Positions 1 to 7,932 of a stretch of DNA of 49,873 nt are shown here, one piece after another. The stretch lies in contig NZ_QLKQ01000055.1 of the NCBI RefSeq assembly GCF_003349955.1, forward strand, positions 1 through 49,873. The letters run 5' to 3'. The stretch comes from Azospirillum brasilense (lineage in GTDB: Bacteria > Pseudomonadota > Alphaproteobacteria > Azospirillales > Azospirillaceae). The notes under the pieces were generated by a model. It was not told the origin of the DNA and ran no database searches. It saw only the letters and a list, made by a program, of their open reading frames with translations. The translations under genes and the position numbers were made by a program. Every line of letters begins with the position of its first letter. The first letter of the stretch is position 1.

Positions 1-500
1 GTTGGGCGGGGCGGGAGGCTCTGCGGCACGAGCGCCATGCAATTCTGCACGACCGCGGCGCAGGCGCCCAGCGACGACGTCCGGTAGACCAACCGCTCGA
101 CGGCCCCGTTCCTCAAGGTGAAGGTCGCCTCGCACCGGTTGTCCACCACGTTGCCAGCGCTAGGAGGATAGTAGTCCCACGGGTCGTAGTCGAGCCCGCG
201 ATGGCGCCAGCCGGGATAGCCCCACGGATAGCCCCAGCCATAGCCCACCGGCGGGGGTGGCGGCGCGTAGTAATCGACGGAGCCCGTCCGGTAGGCGAAG
301 AACTCCAGGGGGCCGCTGGCCGCCTGCCGGTGCGGCACCCCGGCGCAGGACAGCAGCGTTCCCTTGGGCATGCCGACCAGGGCGCTCTGGGCGGCCAGCG
401 CGACGTCGGCCCTGGGGTCGGCGCACCCCGCCAGCCCCCCGGCCGCGGCAAGCAGAAGGACGGCGGCGGACCGCCGCAAGGCGTGTGGATGCGGGAGCAC
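1..500 (-). CDS. Putative lipoprotein, C-terminus cut by window edge
   Basis: The frame runs from a GTG at 500 to the left edge without a stop (166 codons visible). The GTG is preceded by a strong GGAGG-type ribosome binding site at the right distance. The N-terminus has a basic start, a hydrophobic stretch and a lipobox ending LAGC at about residue 28, so I infer a lipid-anchored envelope protein. The middle is rich in Pro, Gly, Tyr and Trp (PPPPPVGYGWGYPWGY), which looks disordered or surface exposed. Four further cysteines lie in the mature part. A short inverted repeat (518-534) sits just before the ribosome binding site. I do not recognise the family; the function is unknown. Confidence 0.7.
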   Translation of the reverse strand, partial: MLPHPHALRRSAAVLLLAAAGGLAGCADPRADVALAAQSALVGMPKGTLLSCAGVPHRQAASGPLEFFAYRTGSVDYYAPPPPPVGYGWGYPWGYPGWRHRGLDYDPWDYYPPSAGNVVDNRCEATFTLRNGAVERLVYRTSSLGACAAVVQNCMALVPQSLPPRP

Positions 501-589
501 GGGCGGAGCCTCCTTCCCCGGGAACCTATCCCGGAAGAACAAGCCTCCACCCGTTTTTGATCCCACTCAGGCTATGGCCGGGCCGGGGA

Positions 590-3500
590 TCAGGCGTCCC
601 AGAAATGCGGCATGCCGTCCGACGCCGTGTAGCCGCTCTGGCCGATGAGTGCCCAGTCCAGGTCATGGATGCCCATGGCCAGCGCCGGGGAGTTCGGCTG
701 CAGCGAGTAGTCGCCCCAATAGGGGTTGTTGAACAGCGGCTTGCCCGTCACGTCGTTGTCGCCGTAGCGCGGCACGTTGTAAACGAGGTTGCGGTCGATC
801 ACCGGATTCCCGGCGGTCAGCAGTTCCATGTAGTCGTCCAGCGGCAGGGTCCCGCTGACGAGGTTGCCGGTGATGGTGTTGTTGCGCGGCAGGCCGGGGT
901 CGCCGTGCTTGGGCGCCCAGCCGACGCGGATGAACTCCTCCGCGTTGCTGGCGATGATCGAGAAGTTGTTGGTGACGAGGTTGTTGTCGCCGCCGTGGAT
1001 GTGCACCCCGGCCAGCCCGGTGTCCTTCAGGAAGTTGCCGGTCACCGTGACGCCGCCGGCCATGTCGTCCAGATAGATGCCGAAGCCCTTGTGGTTGGTC
1101 AGCCACTGGTCGGTGTTGCTGGTCGCCAAGCCGCCGACATGCTCCACCCAGTTGCCGCGGATGATCGTTCCGGTGTCGACGCTGGACCGGCCCAGCACCT
1201 CGATGCCGCCGCCGTCCGCCGTCTCCAGGTTGGTGTTGGTGACGCGGTTGTACTCGATGACGTTGTTGCGGTTGATGTTGGTGGAGTCCCAGTTCTTCAG
1301 CGAGATGCCGTAGCGCGCGCTGGAGTCCACGTCGTTGTGGGCGATCAGGTTGTTGTCCACCCCGGTGCCGATGATCCCGGCCACGCCCTTGCGCACCTCG
1401 CCGACGTGGGAGATGTCGTTGGCGTAGATGGTGTTGCCGTTGCTGCGCCCGTCCAGCTCGATGCCGTTGACCGCCAGATGCTCCAGCGTGTTGCCGCCCA
1501 CCAGGTTGTTGGAGGACGCCGCGGTCAGCTTGATCGCCGTGCCGACGTTGAGGAAGCTGTTGTTGCCGATGCTGTTGCCCGACGCCCCCTTCAGCTCCAC
1601 CGCGTAGCCCCAGGTGGTGGTGTTGGTGAAACCCAGCCCCTCGATGGTCACATCGCTGCTGCCGGTCAGGCGGATCAGCGTGCCCAGCCGGGCCACCTCG
1701 ACGCCGTCCTGCGCCAAGGTGGCGGGATGGTCCGGCTTGAACACCAGCGACTTGTCCGAGGCGCGCCACGCGAACTCGCCCGCCTGGTCGACGAAGGACG
1801 GGTTGTTCAGCAGCTTGTAGGTGGTTCCCTCGGCGAAGGGCAACGAGGTGCCGTTCTTCAACGTGATGGTGCGGGTGGCGTCGTTGACTCCGGCGATCTC
1901 GGTCAGCGTGTCGGACAGCCGCTCGGCGTCCATCAGCTGGATCTTCATGCCGGGAATGATGTCCCCCGACGACATGTCGCCGGTGTGGTAGCGCACCGAC
2001 CAGCCGCTGGGGCCGTTGCTGGCCGCGTCGGCGAAGTACCAACCGGTGGTGGTCGGGTTGTCGGCGTCGACGATGCCTTTGCTGGCCAGGGTCTGGCGCA
2101 CCCCGCCGATGGTCAGGTCGAGGTCGGTGGCCTGCGACAGCTTCGCGGAATAGATCCCGTTGCCCTCGCTGACGAAGTTCGTGACCTTCTCCGCCCCGTT
2201 CAGGACCGGAGTCTCGCCGGGATAGTTGCGGAAGCTGTGGCCGTTGTCGGCGCTGGTCAGCTCCAGCGTCTTGGTCAGGCGGTAGGTGCCTTCGCGCACA
2301 TAGGTGGTGTCCACGTCGCTGTCGCGCATGGCGTCGCGGGCGCGCTCCAGCGAGGCGAAGGGGCCGTCGGTGCCGTCGGCGTTGGGCGCGGACAGCTTGC
2401 CCGACCACGTATCCTTGCCGTTGGCCGCGACGTAGAAGGCCGGGCCGGTCGGCGGCGCGGGGGGCGGCTCGGCCGCAGGCTGGAACAGCGACGCCGGGGC
2501 GTCCACGTTCAGAGCGCCGCCCCAGAACAGCCCCTCCTGCCCCTTCACCACGTCCTTTCCATCCACCGCGCCCTTGTCATAGGTGACGATGGGGTCGGTC
2601 GCCGCGACGGTGTGGCCGTTGATCGACACCGACTTGACGAACAGGTTGCGGTCCTGCCCGTTCACCACGGAATCGTTGTCGTAGTGGATCTGGATCTTGT
2701 GGGCTTCCTTGGCGTCCAGATCGACGGTGAAGCGGAAGGGCTGCGGGTCGCCGGAGGTGGCGCGGCCCTCGCCGACCACCTTGCCGTCGACCAGCAGCTT
2801 GAAGTGCGGCGGCACCCCGCCGGCCGACTGGCCCCAGGCGTTGACGACGATGTCCGTCGGCGTCAGCTTGGCCGGCGGTGGCGGGGGCGGCGGCGGGACG
2901 TAGGGGCCGTCGAAATACTCCTCCGGCACGCCGAAGGTCAGGGCACCGCCCCAGAACAGCCCTTCCTGGCCCGCGACCACGAACTTGCCGTCCACCGGAC
3001 CCTTGTCGTAGGAGGCCATCGGGGAGGTCGATTTGATCTCCTGCCCGTCGATGGTGATGCCCTGGACGAACAGGTTGCGGTCCTGGCCGTTGACGGTGGC
3101 GTCGTTGTCGTAGTGGATCTGGATCTTGTGGGCCTCGTGGGGGTCCACATCGACCTTGAAGGTGTAGCCGGTCGGGCTGGTCGCGCTGACCCAGGCGTCG
3201 CCGACCACCTTGTCGTCCACCAGCAGCTTGAAATGCGGCGGCGTGCCGTTGGCGGCGGCGCCCCAGGCCTTCACGACGATCTCGGTCGTCATGGTGGCCG
3301 GCGCCTCCGGCTCGGGCTCCTGCGCGCTGGCGAACATGGTCTTGGGCAGATCGACGTTCAGCGCGCCGCGCCAGTACATCTCCGTCTGCCCGGCGATGAC
3401 GTTCTTGCCGTCGATGTCGCCGGTGTCATAGGTCACCAGCGGGTCGATGCTGAGGATCGGTTTCCCGTTCACCTCGAACGACTTGACGAAGAGATTGCGG

Positions 3501-3736
3501 TCCTCCCCGTTCACGAAGCCGTCGTTGTCGTACTGAAGCTGAAGCTTGTGGGCCTTGTCGGCCGGAACGCGGGCGTTGAAGGTGTAGCGGCCCAGCGACG
3601 CCGACGCGACGGTCGCCTGCCCGATCTCAACCCCATCCAGCCGCAACACGAAATGCGGCCATTTTCCGCCAGCGGGAGCGCCCCAGGCGTTCACCGTGAA
3701 GGTGACGTCCATCAGTTCGGTAGTTTCGGCAGCCAT
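590..3736 (-). CDS. Three CBM60-like modules plus right-handed parallel beta-helix protein
   Basis: About 1048 residues. Three homologous modules of about 120 residues each (roughly 10-130, 145-265, 285-405) share VNAWG, PHFxLxVDxKVVG and HKIQIHYDNDxxVNGxDRNLFV, the signature of calcium-dependent xylan-binding CBM60-like domains. They are joined by Pro-rich linkers, one with eight or more prolines. From about residue 425 (FYVAANGKDTWSG, then GPFASLERARDAM) to the end it resembles GH141-like/pectate-lyase-like right-handed beta-helix proteins with many Asn-rich coils. There is no Sec signal peptide, so export would need another route such as type I secretion, but no exporter is in the window. 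I chose ATG 3736 over the upstream ATG at 3748 because an AGG lies at the right distance. Likely role: binding and possibly cleaving plant-type polysaccharide. The catalytic activity is not proven by sequence. Confidence 0.8.
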   Translation of the reverse strand: MAAETTELMDVTFTVNAWGAPAGGKWPHFVLRLDGVEIGQATVASASLGRYTFNARVPADKAHKLQLQYDNDGFVNGEDRNLFVKSFEVNGKPILSIDPLVTYDTGDIDGKNVIAGQTEMYWRGALNVDLPKTMFASAQEPEPEAPATMTTEIVVKAWGAAANGTPPHFKLLVDDKVVGDAWVSATSPTGYTFKVDVDPHEAHKIQIHYDNDATVNGQDRNLFVQGITIDGQEIKSTSPMASYDKGPVDGKFVVAGQEGLFWGGALTFGVPEEYFDGPYVPPPPPPPPAKLTPTDIVVNAWGQSAGGVPPHFKLLVDGKVVGEGRATSGDPQPFRFTVDLDAKEAHKIQIHYDNDSVVNGQDRNLFVKSVSINGHTVAATDPIVTYDKGAVDGKDVVKGQEGLFWGGALNVDAPASLFQPAAEPPPAPPTGPAFYVAANGKDTWSGKLSAPNADGTDGPFASLERARDAMRDSDVDTTYVREGTYRLTKTLELTSADNGHSFRNYPGETPVLNGAEKVTNFVSEGNGIYSAKLSQATDLDLTIGGVRQTLASKGIVDADNPTTTGWYFADAASNGPSGWSVRYHTGDMSSGDIIPGMKIQLMDAERLSDTLTEIAGVNDATRTITLKNGTSLPFAEGTTYKLLNNPSFVDQAGEFAWRASDKSLVFKPDHPATLAQDGVEVARLGTLIRLTGSSDVTIEGLGFTNTTTWGYAVELKGASGNSIGNNSFLNVGTAIKLTAASSNNLVGGNTLEHLAVNGIELDGRSNGNTIYANDISHVGEVRKGVAGIIGTGVDNNLIAHNDVDSSARYGISLKNWDSTNINRNNVIEYNRVTNTNLETADGGGIEVLGRSSVDTGTIIRGNWVEHVGGLATSNTDQWLTNHKGFGIYLDDMAGGVTVTGNFLKDTGLAGVHIHGGDNNLVTNNFSIIASNAEEFIRVGWAPKHGDPGLPRNNTITGNLVSGTLPLDDYMELLTAGNPVIDRNLVYNVPRYGDNDVTGKPLFNNPYWGDYSLQPNSPALAMGIHDLDWALIGQSGYTASDGMPHFWDA

Positions 3737-3889
3737 CTCGGACCTCATGGAACTCTAGACCAATGTCTTAGCCCAAAGGTTGAGGTGCCCGGCTTAACGG
3801 AAAAATAAGAATCGTGGTAAAGATTTTACTAACGACGCCGATTCCTGTGACATAAACTGGCAACTTCAGCCGAACAAAACCGTTTTCAC

Positions 3890-3917
3890 ATTAAAAAGAA
3901 AGTCTACGTATCGACAA
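3890..3917 (-). promoter_or_regulatory. Possible sigma70 promoter for the CBM60/beta-helix gene
   Basis: On the minus strand TTGTCG (3917-3912) and TTTAAT (3895-3890) are 16 bases apart. They lie in a strikingly AT-rich spacer (3765-3930) upstream of the beta-helix gene, which would give a leader of about 150 bases. The match is partial, so this is only a candidate. Confidence 0.3.
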
Positions 3918-4020
3918 AAATGTTTACTTCTTGCCGAGCTTGAGCTTGGCCCCACGCCTGACGGCACATCTCACTTATCAGTTACTTCTGCTTGTCTCCC
4001 AAGGACGTGTGGGAGGATGG

Positions 4021-4364
4021 TTCGCCTTCCTGTTGACCGGCGGTCAAGTTGCCGACTGCACCGCCGCCGACCGTCTGCTCGACCCGATGCGCGCCACCGA
4101 TCTCCCGCACGGCGACAAGGGATACGACAGTGCCGCTGTTCGCCGGAAGATCGAAGAGGCGGGGGCCGCGCCCAACATCCCGCCACGCGCCAACACGCGC
4201 TGGAAAACTGCTTTTCTCCCTGCCTCTACCGGAACCGCAACGTCATCAAGCGCGTGCTCGGACGCCTCAAGGATTTCCGGCGCATCGCCACCCGGTACGA
4301 CCGGTCCGCCGCCAGCTTCATGACCGCCATCCACATCGCGGCAACCACCGCCTGCTGGTTATGA
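4021..4364 (+). pseudogene. IS5-family transposase remnant, 5'-truncated and frameshifted
   Basis: The remnant begins with FLLTGGQVADCTAAD, then LPHGDKGYDS and PPRANTRWK, and then continues in another frame with NCFSPCLYRNRNVIKR, LKDFRRIATRYDR and IAATTACWL. These are the C-terminal DDE-domain blocks of IS5-group (IS427/IS1031-like) transposases. The frame change sits in an A-run near 4203-4207, where tggaaaactgc would need one more A to keep Lys-Asn-Cys in frame, so a single-base deletion explains it. The N-terminal half, including the first catalytic Asp, is missing. The sequence just after the stop (GAGTCCCGGCCCCAAGCC) resembles the 3' end of such elements. The element is dead and cannot transpose by itself. 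Confidence 0.85.
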
Positions 4365-4425
4365 GTCCCGGCCCCAAGCCGAATGGCCTCCGACAAACCC
4401 GGCACAATTCAGCCCGAGCGTCGAC

Positions 4426-4455
4426 TTGACCGTCGTCTGAGCTGCGCACGATAAT
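4426..4455 (+). promoter_or_regulatory. Candidate sigma70 promoter upstream of the CMD-family gene
   Basis: TTGACC (4426-4431) and GATAAT (4450-4455) are separated by 18 bases. Both hexamers are close to consensus. The promoter would drive the CMD-family gene at 4594 with a leader of about 130 bases that contains the 20-bp tandem repeat. Its position just outside the IS remnant suggests the insertion may have reshaped this upstream region. Confidence 0.4.
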
Positions 4456-4488
4456 CGGATATAGATCGCTCCTCTTCGTTCCGAGGCG

Positions 4489-4528
4489 CCAGACAACACA
4501 TCCAGATCCCAGACAACACATCCAGATC
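4489..4528 (+). repeat. Perfect tandem duplication of a 20-bp unit
   Basis: Two identical 20-base units (4489-4508 and 4509-4528, ccagacaacacatccagatc) lie head to tail between the candidate promoter and the CMD-family gene. It could be a replication slippage product or a doubled regulator site; no palindrome is evident within the unit. Confidence 0.9.
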
Positions 4529-4571
4529 ATTGTGTCGCAGGCACCGACCGGCGGAAATCCCGAAGGAGCCT

Positions 4572-4589
4572 ATGACAAACGCGGAATGA
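4572..4589 (+). promoter_or_regulatory. Five-codon leader minicistron with strong ribosome binding site
   Basis: ATG ACA AAC GCG GAA TGA (peptide MTNAE) follows a near-perfect AAGGAG. It stops 4 bases before the ATG of the next gene and is in a different frame. The downstream ATG at 4594 has no good ribosome binding site of its own. Translation by termination-reinitiation from this minicistron is therefore plausible, but not shown. Confidence 0.35.
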
Positions 4590-4593
4590 ACCG

Positions 4594-4914
4594 ATGACCG
4601 ACACGCCACACGTAAGCAATGCCTTCCAAACGTTTATGAAAGAAGCACCGGCCCACCAGCAGGCGTGGCTCGAAGCGGTGAAAAAGCTGGGGGTGGCCTC
4701 CGCCCTGGACGCCAAAACCGCTGCGCTCGTCTACATCGGAATTCTGTCCGCCGCCCGTCTTGAGAGCGGTCTGCCCTTCCATGTCGCCGAAGCCAAGCGA
4801 TTGGGCGCCACGCGCGACGAGGTCGTCAGCGCCGTGCTGGCGGGTCTTCCCGCGGTCGGCAACGCCGTGATCCAGGCTTTGCCGGTCGCGACAGCGGCTT
4901 ACGATCGCAGTTAG
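4594..4914 (+). CDS. Carboxymuconolactone decarboxylase (CMD/AhpD-like) family protein
   Basis: 106 residues, the usual single-domain CMD length. The helical core with ALDAKTAALVYIGILSAARL, FHVAEAKRLGATRDEVVSAVLAGLPAVGNAV fits the CMD/AhpD-like fold (a gate of His plus the GATxxEV block). The CxxC pair used by AhpD-type peroxidase partners is absent: the region between ARL and FHV has no cysteine (LESGLP). Thiol-disulfide activity is therefore unlikely and the chemical role is open. It stands alone between the IS remnant and the convergent dhaL, with its own candidate promoter and an upstream minicistron. Start ATG 4594 was chosen because it gives the family length. Confidence 0.8.
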   Translation: MTDTPHVSNAFQTFMKEAPAHQQAWLEAVKKLGVASALDAKTAALVYIGILSAARLESGLPFHVAEAKRLGATRDEVVSAVLAGLPAVGNAVIQALPVATAAYDRS

Positions 4915-5139
4915 GCGACACGGGTGGGACTATCTGGCGGGAAATCCAGTCGTTGAGCGCCATCGGCGCAACTTGCGGGGCCGGCGCGGTCAGGGGTGTG
5001 CCGGGCGCCCGCACCAAGCGTCCGCACGCCCGCGCCGCGCTCCCTCAGGAAGCCACCCTTGCCGGGTTGAGGGTGCCGTTTCAAAAGCGCAGCCAGTGCC
5101 GGCTTATGAACGGAACATCCCGCACCCCGGCCCCCGGCG

Positions 5140-5754
5140 TCACGAGCCTCGCCGACAGACGCTCTCGGTGAGGCGCGCGAAGGCGAGCATGCCGGGATCA
5201 TCCATGCCGACGCTCTTGTCGGCATACATGCGGGCTCGTCCCATGCGGCACGGTTCATTCCGGAAGCGGACAAGCGCTTCGTCGCAGGCGGCGACCGCTC
5301 GCGCACGGACGGCCGCCTGATCCCCGGCGCCGGCCAGGGCCGAAGAGACCGCATCGAGCGCATCGACCACGGTCTTGTCCCCAAGCTTTGCGCCGCCGCG
5401 CGCCATGATGGCATCGCGCGCCTGTTCGAGAAGGGAGGCCAGTTCGCTCCAGGGGATGTCGGCCCGCCCCCTCGTCCTCTTCGACAGTGTCAGGAGCCCG
5501 GTCGCGAACAAGGTGCCGAGGCTCGATCCCGTGGCGGAGGCCGCGGCCCTGGCGAGGATGCCCAGGCTCACCCCGACATCCTCAATCTCGTCCATCCGCT
5601 GCTCGGCCATGACATCCAGAACCCGGCGCAACATGCCGCCGGTGTCCCCGTCGCCGAGCCGGGAGTCGGCCGCGTTGAGTTCCTGTTCAAGGGTTGCCAT
5701 GCGCGCGTGCGCAAGCGCGACACCGGCGGCGATCTGCGTGACGGTCAGACCCAT
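5140..5754 (-). CDS. dhaL: Dihydroxyacetone kinase-type subunit DhaL (nucleotide-binding)
   Basis: 204 residues, the normal length of the stand-alone DhaL domain. The motif ADSRLGDGDTGG near residue 33 supplies the Asp residues that hold two Mg ions and the nucleotide. The following helical barrel contains GSSLGTLFATGL and the conserved AKLGDKTVVDALD block. It works with the DhaK subunit to transfer phosphate to a bound ketose or related hydroxyketone. The ATG lies 2 bases after the dhaK stop, so the two are translationally coupled. An overlapping TTG at 5760 is an alternative start but has poorer spacing to the GGAAGG site. No DhaM (PTS donor) gene is nearby, so the phosphate source is unresolved. 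Confidence 0.9.
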   Translation of the reverse strand: MGLTVTQIAAGVALAHARMATLEQELNAADSRLGDGDTGGMLRRVLDVMAEQRMDEIEDVGVSLGILARAAASATGSSLGTLFATGLLTLSKRTRGRADIPWSELASLLEQARDAIMARGGAKLGDKTVVDALDAVSSALAGAGDQAAVRARAVAACDEALVRFRNEPCRMGRARMYADKSVGMDDPGMLAFARLTESVCRRGS

Positions 5755-5756
5755 GG

Positions 5757-6755
5757 TCAACCAACCTTCCAGAAGGGGCAGGACGCCGGAGCGGCGAGAA
5801 GCCGTTCCAGCTCATCGTCGAGGAAGCAAAGGCTGAGCGAGACGCCGGCCATTTCCATCGAGGTCACGTAAGGCCCGACCAGGGGCTGGACGACCGCCAG
5901 CCCGGCCTTGTCCAGCCGTTCCGCGATGCGCCGGTAGAGGATGAAAAGCTCTTCCAGGGGGGTGGCGCCGAGGCTGTTGACCAGGACCGACACGCGGTTT
6001 CCGCTTCCTTCGGGACGTTCCGCCAGGAGGCGGTCGACCATCTCGTCCGCGACGGCATCCGCCGGCTTGAGCGTGTCGCGCCAGATGCCGGGCTCGCCAT
6101 GGATGCCGATGCCCATTTCCATGTCGCCTTGGGCGATGCGGAACGACGGCTCCGCCGCACCGGGGATCTGGCAGGACGAAAGGGCGCAGCCGATGGTCCG
6201 CGTCCGCTCCACGGCCTTCGCCGCCGCCGCGGTCACCTCGGCCAGCGAGGCGCCCTCGTCGGCCCGGGCGCCGGCGATCTTGTAGGCGTAGACGATGCCG
6301 GCGACGCCGCGCCTCTTGCTGCGTTCTTCGGGGGCGGCGCTGGCGATGTCGTCGGTGCCGAGCACCGTGCTCAGTTCCAGGCCCTCGTCCTCGAGGAACT
6401 CTCCCGCCATGTCGAAGTTCATGCGGTCGCCGCCGTAATTCCCGTACAGGCGCAGGACACCGCGCCCACCGTCCGCCGCCTTGATCGCGGCCATGCAGGA
6501 ATCCACGGTGGGGCCTTCGAAGACGTTGCCGATCGAGCAGGCGTCGACGAGTCCCGGACCGACATAGCCGGTGAACAGGGGCAGGTGTCCGGACCCGCCG
6601 CCGGTCACGACGCCGACCTTGCCCGCCCGGGCGCCTTCGGCGCGGCGGATCACCCGGCCCGCCGGTCCGTCGCGCATGAGCGACGGATGGGCGGCGCACA
6701 GCCCGTCGAGCATTTCGTCCACATAGTGCGCGGGATCGTTGATCAGCTTCTTCAC
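5757..6755 (-). CDS. dhaK: Dihydroxyacetone kinase-type subunit DhaK (substrate-binding)
   Basis: 332 residues, typical for DhaK. The start is a GTG at 6755 preceded by GGGAGGA; the product begins with KKLINDP, as in the family. GVVTGGGSGHLPLFTGYVG and CSIGNVFEGP form the substrate pocket. His219 in GIHGEPG matches the His that binds the carbonyl substrate as a hemiaminal in E. coli DhaK (His218). It pairs with DhaL downstream. The neighbourhood (IclR regulator, DapA-family enzyme, TTT transporter, aldo/keto reductase) suggests a substrate other than free dihydroxyacetone, for example a C4 ketose such as erythrulose; that is inference from context. Confidence 0.92.
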   Translation of the reverse strand: MKKLINDPAHYVDEMLDGLCAAHPSLMRDGPAGRVIRRAEGARAGKVGVVTGGGSGHLPLFTGYVGPGLVDACSIGNVFEGPTVDSCMAAIKAADGGRGVLRLYGNYGGDRMNFDMAGEFLEDEGLELSTVLGTDDIASAAPEERSKRRGVAGIVYAYKIAGARADEGASLAEVTAAAAKAVERTRTIGCALSSCQIPGAAEPSFRIAQGDMEMGIGIHGEPGIWRDTLKPADAVADEMVDRLLAERPEGSGNRVSVLVNSLGATPLEELFILYRRIAERLDKAGLAVVQPLVGPYVTSMEMAGVSLSLCFLDDELERLLAAPASCPFWKVG

Positions 6756-6894
6756 GATGGAGTCCTCCCGTTGCGCCGCGTCCGCGCGCCATGGCAGCCC
6801 GCCGCGCTCCGGCGCGTCGGTCGCTGAAAGGGCTCGATGGCCGGATGCAGGCTTGTGGGGCTTGGGGCCGGACGCCGGGGGCCGGCCCCGCCCG

Positions 6895-7842
6895 TTACGT
6901 GATGGGTGCGTTGGGTGCGGGCGCCGCGGCGCCGTCACCGTTGCTGTAGCCCAGCTGGAGCGAAATCGACTCCGCGTGGCTCATGACGACCGGGGCGAGG
7001 CTCTGCACCCGTTCGTGCGTCATGCGCGTGGCGGGGCCGCTCACGCTCACCGCGGCGAAAACATGCCCGCTGGTGTTGCGGATCGGCGCGGCGACGCAGC
7101 GCACGCCGATGTCGATCTCACCGTCGTCGATGGCGTATCCGCGCTGGCGGATCGCCGCCAGGTCCTCCCTCAGCCGGTCGGGATCGGTGAGGGTGTTGCG
7201 TGTGTAGGCCGGGAGCCCAACCCCAAGGACGCGGTCGATGACCAGGTCGGATTGGAAGGCCAGGGTCGCCTTGCCGACACCGGTGCAATGGCAGGGCGAT
7301 GCCTCCATGGTGGTCGTCGCGTTGTTCGAGCCGGATCGGCCCCCTGCGCCCCGCTCGATGAAGACCATCTTCATGCCGTCGAAGACGCACAGGTGGACGG
7401 TCTCCCGCGACAGGGCGCTGAGCGCGTCCACATACGGCTTCGCCACGCGGTGCACGTCCATGTTGGCCAGAACGATCGATCCCAGCTCGAAGAGCTTGAT
7501 GCCGAGCCGGTACTCGTCGCGGCTGTGGTCCTGTTCCAGGAAGCCGATTTCCTTGAGCGTCAGGATAAGGCGGTGCGCCGTGCTGCGCGGAAGCTTGGTC
7601 CGGCGGGCCACGTCGGCGAGCGACAGCCGGCGGTCCACGGTGGAAAAACATTCAAGGACGCTGAGCATCTTTCCAGCTGACTTGATGTTGTTCGTCTTCA
7701 AGAATGCCTGTTCCTTCTGCTCCCCTGCCGGGCAGGCGTACCGGGCGTGGTCGTGGAGCCCGGTTCCGCCCGCTTCAGGCGCAGGGCGGAGCAAAGATCG
7801 GCCAACCGGCCCTCCGGGGTCAAGTCGTGTCGACGCGCTCAT
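6895..7842 (-). CDS. IclR-family transcriptional regulator
   Basis: 315 residues. After a long N-terminal extension of about 50 residues comes a winged helix (IKSAGKMLSVLECFS, LSLADVARRTKLPRSTAHRLILTL) and the IclR effector domain (CHCTGVGKATLAF, GYAIDDGEIDIGVRCVAAPI). ATG 7842 has a good GGGAGGG site. A TTG at 7701 (AAGGA upstream) would give the usual family length and is a real alternative. It lies 139 bases upstream of dhaK on the same strand, and downstream of the DapA-family gene. Its likely operator is the palindrome in the divergent promoter at 8948-8966, controlling uptake and breakdown of the locus substrate. Confidence 0.9.
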   Translation of the reverse strand: MSASTRLDPGGPVGRSLLRPAPEAGGTGLHDHARYACPAGEQKEQAFLKTNNIKSAGKMLSVLECFSTVDRRLSLADVARRTKLPRSTAHRLILTLKEIGFLEQDHSRDEYRLGIKLFELGSIVLANMDVHRVAKPYVDALSALSRETVHLCVFDGMKMVFIERGAGGRSGSNNATTTMEASPCHCTGVGKATLAFQSDLVIDRVLGVGLPAYTRNTLTDPDRLREDLAAIRQRGYAIDDGEIDIGVRCVAAPIRNTSGHVFAAVSVSGPATRMTHERVQSLAPVVMSHAESISLQLGYSNGDGAAAPAPNAPIT

Positions 7843-7932
7843 CGTCCCTCCCTGGCGTCCCTCCCTGGGGATGTCACCCCCGCAAGCGCGCCTGCGAGGG
7901 TGGCCGGCATCCCGTGGCTTCGGCTGACGCCG

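Noticed and set aside
257..3808. Very long open frame antisense to the beta-helix gene
   Set aside because: The opposite strand encodes clear CBM60 repeats; the antisense product is Val/Gly/Asp-rich with no family features, as expected for a mirror frame in GC-rich DNA.
3924..3971. Short minus-strand frame ending AKLKLGKK that could be the tail of a gene cut by the insertion element
   Set aside because: Only about 16 codons and no recognisable homology; cannot be told from chance.
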